A stretch of 21,976 nucleotides of DNA, from positions 1 through 21,976 of the IMG/VR virus record IMGVR_UViG_3300044995_000405; one strand, written 5' to 3'. Under the pieces are notes generated by a model, which had not been told where the DNA came from, did no database searches, and worked only from the letters and a program-made list of their open reading frames with translations. Of this stretch, positions 15,758-21,976 are shown piece by piece (within the stretch, counting starts at the first letter, position 1; every line of letters begins with the position of its first letter). The stretch comes from a virus. The translations under genes were made by a program, and so were the position numbers.

Positions 15758-18700
15758 TGGCGCTTGACACGGCGACAACTTACGCTCAGTCGAGCGCGGC
15801 TTTACCGTTGCTGAGCAACGCCGGAAGCGCGTACACGGTAAGCGTATGGCTACGCCCGCATGATCCGACGCAGTCAGGCACGGTGATCGATGTCGGCGAT
15901 GGCACCACGAGCCTTTGGCGCGTGCGCTATACGCCTGACGCGATCACATTCATCACGGTTGGCGGCACGTACTCGACCGCACTCCCGCAGCCCGCGCGCG
16001 TACGAAGCGACGGCTCGTGGATAGTGATCACCGTCGGCTCGTCAGGCGCGCTTATCTGCGCCGATGGCCGCATCATCGCGCGCGATCTTAACATCTATTC
16101 GCTCGGCGCATTCGGCACGGCCTTGCTCGCGATCGGTGGGCGCGTCGGCGGCGCCGATCGATGGTACGGGCTCGTCGGCGAGGTCGCGACGTGGAAGCGC
16201 GGCTTTACCGACGCTGATGCCATCGAGCTATCGCGCGGTAGATCGGCTTTTGACTTCGGACATAATCGAGACGCATATTTCCCACTGCGCCTCACATCGC
16301 CTGAGCTTGGCGGCTGGTACGATCTCGTTGCCAGCCGCATCATCACTGGCGGCGATGCTGTGATCTCGGGGCACCCAGCCGTTGCACGCGCGCGCTCGCA
16401 TCTGCGCGCGGGCGAGCCAGTGATCTATGCGCGCGTCTCGCCACAGGATGGTGACGGGCACATGGCGGTGACGCGCGATATCGATCTCGCGACGTACGCC
16501 GGGCTCGCGCCCGTATCGCATGGCGATGTGCGCATCCTCGGCGTGACCGATGTGATCACATCGCTCTCGCAGGGACACTACGGTGTCGAGATCACTGAGC
16601 CCGTCACCCTCGAGCTCGATTCGTCGTCGATCACAACGCCCCGGGATGTTCTCCTCGCGCAGCGGCCGAACTTCTGGCTCCGCGGGCATGAGATCGATGC
16701 AGATGTGATCGTCGACAGCGCATCGCGGCACTCGCTCACGCAGGGCAGCGTCTACGCCACCGTGCAGCGCGACACCATCCATGCATCCGAGGGCGAACAG
16801 CATGTGATGGACTTCTCGGGCACGACGGGCAGCTACCTCGCCGTGCTCGATGCGCCAAGATCATTTTCGCTGACGCCGCCGTGGACAGTGATCGCGTGGT
16901 GTTATCCGCGCGCGACCTCGCAGCAGTATCTCATCAATGCTGGCTCGTGGGCGCTGATTTACGGCTACGCCGGCCAGCAAGTTGAGTTTTTCGCAAGCGG
17001 CTATTCGGGCAGTGATCCACGAACCGGGTCGCAGATCTCCGCATCACTGAATCAGTGGGCGATGATCGCATACACGTACGACGGGACGAACTGGCGTTCG
17101 TACAAAAATGGCGCGCCGGTGCTCGCGACAACTCGCACGTTCGGCCTCGCAGCCGCAGCGAGCACGGCCTACATCGGCGCAGCAAGCGCGACGCTCAATC
17201 CGCTCAACGGCCGCCTTGCCGAGATCGCAATCATTCCGCGCGCGCTGTCGGGAGCGGAGATCGCGCAGCTCTGGCGCGCATCGCGTGGCGCGTTTGGTCG
17301 ACGCCCGCGCGGTTACCTGGGCGCTGGTGTGCAGCTCTACTATGCCGATTCGATGGGCGCGCATCGGCGCCTTGTCCGCGGCTATGTCACGTCAGCCTCG
17401 GAGACCGAAGAGGCGGTAGTCCTCACCGTATCCGACGCCGCGCGCGAGGAACTCTCCCAGCCGGTACCTCGTGATACGATAGATGGTCGCGTCTTTGGCG
17501 CGGCTCGCGATGCTGGTGCACCGATCCAGGTCCCCTTCGGCGAGGCCATCGTGCAGGCGTACCACATCGGGAGTGTGGAGGATGTCAACCCTGGCGAGGA
17601 TTACGCTGTCGGCGTGTGGCGCGGCTCGAACGACGCGCCGCACATTGCCGGCGTGTGGTGGGACTCTGCACCGGATCAGCCGGGCTTCGAGCGCGCTCAA
17701 GCGTGGATCGACGTACCGGTGACCGCGATCAACGTCAGCACGAAAACTGTGACCGCTTCGGGGAATTTGACCACATTCGCGACCGCGGGCAAGATTGTGC
17801 GTCTGGCGCGTGTCAGCGCTCAGGGCTGGCAGATCGCGCGCATCATCTCTGCCACATACGATGCCGGCACCGATACGACCGCGATCGTGCTCACGCAGAT
17901 CGTGTCCTGGGGCACGATTCCATCGGGCTGCATCGCAGAGATCGATCCCGTGCCAGAGAGCGGCTCGCAGCCAGTCGGCACGATCCAATCACTCGGCAAT
18001 GACGCCGCGGTGATGTGGGTCCAGCAAACCCCGCAGCCGCGCGTGGTGCTCATCTCGCCCGGGCGCAACTTCTCGAGTGGTCAGCTCGTTGGCGGCATTC
18101 GCATTCTGCGAGTCGGATCGCCGATGCAGATCGCCGCCGGCGAAGTCACAATCCGGCTCGGTGACTACCTCGCGCCGTCCGATTCCGCGCAGATCGTCAC
18201 GCTGAGGATGCCGATCGAATACCAAGGCGCGGTGCTCGCGCGCGTGATGCGCCAGTATGGCGCGCTGTGGGACGAAGCGCTCACACTCGCGCTCGATGAG
18301 ATCGCGCAGCCGCTTCGCGCGAAGAGTCAATCTCAGCAGTGGGAGATCGTGGGCGGTGCGCTCGGTGGGCGGCGCGCGATTGAATCCTGCCAGCGCGTGG
18401 TCGAGGATCTGCTTCGCCAGGTCTGCGGTGTGCTGCGCGACGCTGGCGACGTATATGTCGCTCACGAGGCCATGCATGAGGCGATGCTCGTCGCAGCTCC
18501 ACCGCGCGGTGAGGTGCGCATGCGCGAGATTGCCGCGGCTGATCGCATGATCCCCACACGTATCGTGGCACGATGGGGCCAGCAGTACCGCGCGCGTGCG
18601 CAACGCGACTGGCAGATCCTCGTGCAGACCGACGATTACCCGGGCGTGGCGGCCATCGGCTCCGGGCAGATCGTTGAGACGATCGTGTTGCCATATGCCG

Positions 18701-19965
18701 GCCACCAGAAAGCAGTGGATGCCGCGCTGGAGCGCCATCTTGCGCATCGGCAGGCGGATGCCGAGCGGCTTCGACTCGTCGTCGATCTCGGCGAGGCGCT
18801 CACCGTGCGGCCGCAGATGATCATCCGACGCGATGCGTCACGCTACCTCGGACCGCCGCTTGTCGCACGTCAAGTGCGGTATGATCTCCGGCGGCTCGAG
18901 GCGGAGATCGAGGCAGTGCCGTACTCGTCGACCATGCAGGGCGCACCGCGCGGCACGTACGCGAGCGTCTTCCCGCAGCTCCAGATCCCCGAAGAGATCG
19001 GCGCGCAGCGCGCGACCGCGACCGCGAATCTCGCGCGAAACTCCAACTTCGCGATGCCGTATTCATCCGCCCTGCCCGGCTGGTATCACCCGAGCGTCTC
19101 CGTGGCCGTGCGCCGCGATTACGGCGCGGTCGGCGGATACGTGGCAACACTCACGCCGTCGAGCGCGCCAGCCACCTTCGGCCCGGGCATTAGCGATGCG
19201 GAGGGCGGCGGCGCTCCCGGCTTTCTGCCGGTGACGGCGCGCGCGGAGTGGTCGCTGCTTCTCGCGATGTACGCGGATGACGTGCGGTACATCGAGCCGC
19301 GCGTCGTGTGGTACGACTCGGCAGGAAACATTCTCGGCTCCGCGACGGGTGATCTGCTCGAATGGCGCACGAGCGGCGAGGTCAACGGGCTCGGGTATCC
19401 GCGCTGGTACACAATCGCGCGCACGCGCAACCGCCAAGCGGCTTTCGCCTTCCTGTACCTCCGCTTCACGAAGGCGAACGTGAGCGTGCAGGTGGATGCG
19501 ATCTACATCGGGCGCGTTGATGGGCGGCGACCTTCGATACCGCCGTGGTCGCCGTCACGTCGTGATGCGATAGGTATCGGATCAGAGAGTGCTGCAGCGA
19601 CGGGTGTGGCGCTTCGTACGATCACGACCGAGATTACCATCGCCGGCGGTGCAACGAGCGGTCAAGCAGCGGCATTCATCCCCGCTGGCTGCGCGCTCTT
19701 CGACATCGGTGCGATGGTGTTGCAGGCCGGCGGCGCGGGCCCAACGTGGTCGCTCGGAACAGCAGCAAATACGACGCGGTTCGCCAGCGGCAAAGCGCTC
19801 ACCGTCGGTGTCAAGTCAAGTGCAATCGCTGAACTGGGCACGCCGTTCGGCGTCGGCGAGCGCTACCAAGTCGCAACTACTGTGCAGATCACGCTGTCTG
19901 CCAGCGTGGCGGGGCAGAGCAAGTGGAGGGTCTATGCTACCATCGGAACCGGTGCCGTACAGTGA
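15757..19965 (+). CDS. Large tail tip protein with two LamG-like domains
   Basis: The ATG lies in a TGATG overlap with the previous stop. This 1402-residue protein appears to combine tail hub and receptor-binding parts. About residues 24-165 and 347-515 look like LamG/concanavalin-type lectin folds (YTVSVWLRPHD ... WYGLVGEVATWKRGFTDADAIEL; WTVIAWCYPRA ... LNGRLAEIAIIPRALSGAEIAQL). The middle (about 520-1060) resembles siphoviral tail-tip proteins (GYVTSASETEEAVVLTVSDAAREEL; VPFGEAIVQAYHIG). About 1093-1255 looks like a carbohydrate-binding module (NLARNSNFAM ... VQVDAIYIGRVDG). The last 110 residues are a beta domain common at phage fibre ends (AAAFIPAGCALFDIGAMVLQAGG). It probably recognises sugars on the host surface. 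Domain borders are approximate. Confidence 0.8.
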   Translation: MALDTATTYAQSSAALPLLSNAGSAYTVSVWLRPHDPTQSGTVIDVGDGTTSLWRVRYTPDAITFITVGGTYSTALPQPARVRSDGSWIVITVGSSGALICADGRIIARDLNIYSLGAFGTALLAIGGRVGGADRWYGLVGEVATWKRGFTDADAIELSRGRSAFDFGHNRDAYFPLRLTSPELGGWYDLVASRIITGGDAVISGHPAVARARSHLRAGEPVIYARVSPQDGDGHMAVTRDIDLATYAGLAPVSHGDVRILGVTDVITSLSQGHYGVEITEPVTLELDSSSITTPRDVLLAQRPNFWLRGHEIDADVIVDSASRHSLTQGSVYATVQRDTIHASEGEQHVMDFSGTTGSYLAVLDAPRSFSLTPPWTVIAWCYPRATSQQYLINAGSWALIYGYAGQQVEFFASGYSGSDPRTGSQISASLNQWAMIAYTYDGTNWRSYKNGAPVLATTRTFGLAAAASTAYIGAASATLNPLNGRLAEIAIIPRALSGAEIAQLWRASRGAFGRRPRGYLGAGVQLYYADSMGAHRRLVRGYVTSASETEEAVVLTVSDAAREELSQPVPRDTIDGRVFGAARDAGAPIQVPFGEAIVQAYHIGSVEDVNPGEDYAVGVWRGSNDAPHIAGVWWDSAPDQPGFERAQAWIDVPVTAINVSTKTVTASGNLTTFATAGKIVRLARVSAQGWQIARIISATYDAGTDTTAIVLTQIVSWGTIPSGCIAEIDPVPESGSQPVGTIQSLGNDAAVMWVQQTPQPRVVLISPGRNFSSGQLVGGIRILRVGSPMQIAAGEVTIRLGDYLAPSDSAQIVTLRMPIEYQGAVLARVMRQYGALWDEALTLALDEIAQPLRAKSQSQQWEIVGGALGGRRAIESCQRVVEDLLRQVCGVLRDAGDVYVAHEAMHEAMLVAAPPRGEVRMREIAAADRMIPTRIVARWGQQYRARAQRDWQILVQTDDYPGVAAIGSGQIVETIVLPYAGHQKAVDAALERHLAHRQADAERLRLVVDLGEALTVRPQMIIRRDASRYLGPPLVARQVRYDLRRLEAEIEAVPYSSTMQGAPRGTYASVFPQLQIPEEIGAQRATATANLARNSNFAMPYSSALPGWYHPSVSVAVRRDYGAVGGYVATLTPSSAPATFGPGISDAEGGGAPGFLPVTARAEWSLLLAMYADDVRYIEPRVVWYDSAGNILGSATGDLLEWRTSGEVNGLGYPRWYTIARTRNRQAAFAFLYLRFTKANVSVQVDAIYIGRVDGRRPSIPPWSPSRRDAIGIGSESAAATGVALRTITTEITIAGGATSGQAAAFIPAGCALFDIGAMVLQAGGAGPTWSLGTAANTTRFASGKALTVGVKSSAIAELGTPFGVGERYQVATTVQITLSASVAGQSKWRVYATIGTGAVQ

Positions 19966-20173
19966 ACACGCGTTAACGGATCGCATCGAACTCGAGCGCC
20001 GCATCGCCGCGTTGGAGCGGGATGTGATTCGGATGTGCCATCAAGTCGAAGAGCTCACGCATCGCTTGGACACACTCATGAATCGCATGCTCATGCTCTT
20101 CGTGGCAGCCTTGACATCTCTTGCGGTCAACGTGGTCTCAGCGATCGTGATCACGCAGATCGTCGGCAAGTGA
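19934..20173 (+). CDS. XhlA-like lysis-associated membrane protein
   Basis: GGAGGG lies just before ATG 19934; the gene overlaps the end of the tip protein by 32 bp. The 79-residue product has a heptad-patterned helix (about residues 16-47, ELERRIAALERDVIRMCHQV...HRLDTL) followed by one membrane segment (about 52-76, MLFVAALTSLAVNVVSAIVITQI). This coiled-coil-then-membrane layout is that of haemolysin XhlA-type proteins, which cooperate with a holin and endolysin in lysis. The endolysin gene follows 7 nt later, which supports a lysis role. It could itself be the holin. Confidence 0.72.
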   Translation: MLPSEPVPYSEHALTDRIELERRIAALERDVIRMCHQVEELTHRLDTLMNRMLMLFVAALTSLAVNVVSAIVITQIVGK

Positions 20174-20180
20174 GGCAGCG

Positions 20181-20837
20181 ATGATCATCGGAAAGCGCGG
20201 CGATCAAGCTGAGTGGATTCGCGGGCTGCAGCGCGCGCTGAATCGCGTCGGCGCGCGGTTGCGAACGGATGGCATCTTAGGCCCGCGCACGCTCGCGGCA
20301 GCAAGCGAGATCGTGGGGCGCGAGCTCGCATCGCTCGATGAGGAGTCGCTCGCGAAAATACTCAGCGGCGCGAATCTCCTGCGCCATGAGCTCCGCTCGC
20401 TTCTTGTGGCTGTGGCGCGCGCACATATCGGAGTGCGAGAGGAGGGACGCAATCGCGGCCGCATGATCGACGCGTACATCCGCGCCACAGGCCTCGATCC
20501 GGAGGGTGAGCATCCATGGTGCGCCGCATTCTGCGTCTATTGTCTCCAGCAAGTGCGTCGCATCACAGGCTGCCCGCGGACGTGGATTCGATCGGCGCGG
20601 GTAATCGACCACGTCCAGTTTGCCCGGTCGTGCAAGCAGCTCACGTCGAGCGATGTGGAGGGCTTGCTCGTTGCGCGGATGAAGCCGAGTCACATGGGCA
20701 TCTACATCGGTGGTGGTCGCACCGTCGAAGGCAACACGGACCCCAGCGGCTCGCGCGAAGGTGACGGAGTGTATCTGCGCTCGCGCGGAATCGAATGGTG
20801 GACCGTGCGATGGGACCCTTTTCACGAGGAGGTTTAG
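20181..20837 (+). CDS. Endolysin: peptidoglycan-binding plus CHAP-like domain
   Basis: The 218-residue protein degrades peptidoglycan at the end of infection. Residues about 7-46 form a PG_binding_1 repeat (WIRGLQRALNRVG, LRTDGILGPRTLAA). Residues about 75-210 form a CHAP/NlpC-P60-like catalytic domain with HPWCAAFCVYC (nucleophile Cys114), HMGIYIGGG (His171) and VEGN (Glu183/Asn185). The order of binding domain first, catalytic domain second is typical for phages of Gram-negative hosts. There is no signal peptide or membrane anchor, so release depends on the holin. GAGG precedes the ATG by 6 nt. Confidence 0.88.
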   Translation: MIIGKRGDQAEWIRGLQRALNRVGARLRTDGILGPRTLAAASEIVGRELASLDEESLAKILSGANLLRHELRSLLVAVARAHIGVREEGRNRGRMIDAYIRATGLDPEGEHPWCAAFCVYCLQQVRRITGCPRTWIRSARVIDHVQFARSCKQLTSSDVEGLLVARMKPSHMGIYIGGGRTVEGNTDPSGSREGDGVYLRSRGIEWWTVRWDPFHEEV

Positions 20838-20838
20838 C

Positions 20839-21819
20839 ATGAGGCACTCTATCGCAGTGGTTTTGCTCGCGTGCGCCTCGGCGGCGCATGCGAAGTGGGA
20901 CGCTCTCTTCGGGCCGCAGGCATCAGTCGATCTCCCGGGCGCCGTGGCGGACCTCGGATGTGCTGGCTCGTCGGCTCTTGTCGCGATTTCCGGCGATGCG
21001 CTCCGACCGTCGCGCATTCTCTCCGTCTCACCTGGCGGTGCGATCGCCGAGATCTATCGCGATGCGAGTGTTCGCGCGACGGGCGTTGGTGCTGGCCATG
21101 CGTGGCTTGGCGCACCGAAGCACGGGCTCTTCGCGCTCTCGGCACTCGGCGGCGATGCAATCGCCACAAGCATGGGCTGCGATGCGCGCTCGATCGCGCA
21201 AGCCGAAGATGGCGCGCTCATCGTCGGCTGCATGAACAACGCCGGCATCGCGCGCGAGCTGGTATTCACCGTTCGCGCAGGAGACAAACGAACGCTCATT
21301 CGCACCGGCGCCTGCTCTCCTAACGCACCGACCGGATATTACGTCAGCGCCGTCGCAACGCGCGGAGATCGCATCTACTGGTATGACACTCTCTGCCAGA
21401 TGACGCGCGGCATGCGTGACGAATCCGACGTGGCCGTGGTCGCGGGAACTGGACGTGCTGGCGCTCCAGGCGATTACGTCGGCCGCGATGCGGCAACCGT
21501 GGCGATGCAGTGCTTCGATCTCGTGGTCGATGGCGATGATCTCCTCTGTGCCGCGCGCGATCTCGGCGATCTCGTGCGCATCTCGCTCCCGACGCGGCGG
21601 ATTGCCGCGCAAGAGCCGCTCCCGGTCTCGCAGCCTCGGTTTCCGCGCTACGCGCGCTGCGCTGGCGTGGAGTACTTCGCCGATGGCACGGCGCTCTTTG
21701 TGCGCGGAGTGCCACCAGCGGCCACGCCGACGCCGAGTGCGATCGCGACCGCATCGGTGACGCCAGCGACCCGGGCATGTGATTTAGCGCGCGCGCTCGT
21801 GGAGGAAGTGTGTCGCTAA
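20839..21819 (+). CDS. Exported NHL-like beta-propeller protein
   Basis: ATG 20839 has GAGGAGG 6 nt upstream and follows the endolysin stop by one base. Residues 1-18 are a clear signal peptide (MRHSIAVVLLACASAAHA, then KW). The mature 308 residues repeat propeller-like blades (ALVAISGD..., HAWLGAPKHGLFAL..., DGALIVGCMNN..., DRIYWYDTLCQ). One segment, about 200-248, fits the NHL pattern: VAGTGRAGAPGDYVGRDAATVAMQCFDLVVDGDDLLCAARDLGD in form. Ten cysteines in the mature part suggest disulphides in the periplasm or outside the cell. A Pro/Thr/Ala linker (about 292-312) precedes a short tail with two cysteines. A role in superinfection exclusion, lysis of the outer envelope or host surface change is possible but not shown. 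Confidence 0.75.
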   Translation: MRHSIAVVLLACASAAHAKWDALFGPQASVDLPGAVADLGCAGSSALVAISGDALRPSRILSVSPGGAIAEIYRDASVRATGVGAGHAWLGAPKHGLFALSALGGDAIATSMGCDARSIAQAEDGALIVGCMNNAGIARELVFTVRAGDKRTLIRTGACSPNAPTGYYVSAVATRGDRIYWYDTLCQMTRGMRDESDVAVVAGTGRAGAPGDYVGRDAATVAMQCFDLVVDGDDLLCAARDLGDLVRISLPTRRIAAQEPLPVSQPRFPRYARCAGVEYFADGTALFVRGVPPAATPTPSAIATASVTPATRACDLARALVEEVCR

Positions 21820-21976
21820 TCATCGCGCTGCTCGCGCTCCTCATCGCCGCGCCGGCTCATGCGGTGATCAGCGGCTATGCCTTTTTTTGCAACGCCACAT
21901 CCTCGACGAACAACAACATCATCTCATGCACATCCACGGTCACAATCCCCGCAGGCTCTCGCATCGTGCTCGCCTC
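21810..21976 (+). CDS. Exported protein of unknown function, cut by window end
   Basis: GTG 21810 has GGAGG 4 nt upstream and overlaps the previous gene by 10 bp. The frame is open to the last base, giving 55 visible codons. The product begins with a signal peptide of about 18 residues (SLIIALLALLIAAPAHA, then VISGY). The start of the mature part is Thr/Ser/Asn-rich with two cysteines (FFCNATSS... and ISCTSTVTIPAG), suggesting a disulphide-bonded beta protein. No family is recognised. It appears co-translated with the exported propeller protein, so the two may act together outside the cytoplasm. Confidence 0.6.
   Translation, partial: MSLIIALLALLIAAPAHAVISGYAFFCNATSSTNNNIISCTSTVTIPAGSRIVLA

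Larger units (their letters stand above)
2199..20116. repeat. Dispersed heptamer family CTTGACA / TGTCAAG
   Basis: Counted by eye. CTTGACA on the + strand starts at 5111, 6995, 7805, 8402, 9217, 9513, 10049, 15193, 15763 and 20110. TGTCAAG on the + strand starts at 2199, 2365, 5390, 5889, 6890, 14300 and 19809. The copies fall in different reading frames. Bases flanking the heptamer vary. Six copies are in the sense direction of their gene and within about 25 nt of its start (2199, 5111, 7805, 8402, 10049, 15763). There are none in most of the tape measure and tail tip genes. They may be protein-binding sites. Confidence 0.6.

Noticed and set aside
5112-20116. TTGACA hexamers as -35 promoter boxes
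   Set aside because: The copies checked had no TATAAT-like box at 16-18 nt downstream; they are treated as a dispersed site family instead.

Overview
The window is a stretch of a tailed-phage (siphovirus) genome or prophage. It holds DNA packaging, head, tail and lysis modules in an almost gapless array. The DNA is GC-rich with strong GCG/CGC codon bias. Most genes have a clear Shine-Dalgarno (AGGAGG-like) or overlap the previous stop codon (ATGA, TGATG, GTGA). The host cannot be named. Proteobacteria-like AxA signal peptides and an endolysin with its wall-binding domain at the N-terminus favour a Gram-negative host; this is inference. No host gene, tRNA, integrase, CRISPR array or insertion sequence is visible.

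Left edge (1-2330): the C-terminal part of a D12-class adenine methylase (+ strand) runs tail to tail into the large terminase, which lies on the minus strand. A helical 136-residue protein precedes the terminase on that strand. The terminase unit therefore diverges from the rest of the structural genes. The divergence zone (2209-2330) holds a TACAAT -10-like box enclosed by a perfect 11-bp inverted repeat.

Head (2331-7802): a 47-residue Cys-rich (zinc-knuckle-like) protein, HK97-type portal, a signal-peptide-bearing beta-rich protein, a small beta-sandwich protein, an SPP1 gp7/Mu gpF-like minor head protein, an HK97-type prohead protease, an HK97-fold major capsid protein, a small capsid-adjacent beta protein, and the head-tail connector. 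Tail (7784-19965): gp10-like neck protein, tail terminator, tail tube protein with an inserted FCCH-like domain, a two-helix holin-like protein, a 60-residue acidic protein, tail assembly chaperones G and G-T joined by a -1 frameshift (A_AAA_AAC with upstream SD-like element and downstream hairpin), a 1244-residue tape measure, a distal-tail-like protein, and a 1402-residue multidomain tip protein with two LamG-like modules and a carbohydrate-binding-like module. Lysis and beyond (19934-end): an XhlA-like coiled-coil/membrane protein, an endolysin (PG-binding plus CHAP-like), an exported NHL-like beta-propeller protein, and the start of another exported protein cut by the window edge.

The most unusual signal is a dispersed heptamer, CTTGACA/TGTCAAG, found by eye 17 times and far above expectation. 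Six copies lie in the sense direction within about 25 nt of a start codon. Its sequence equals the core of the mycobacteriophage L5 stoperator, although the flanking L5 bases are missing. The other notable signals are Sec-type signal peptides on three proteins encoded within or directly after the virion operon, and the divergent terminase.
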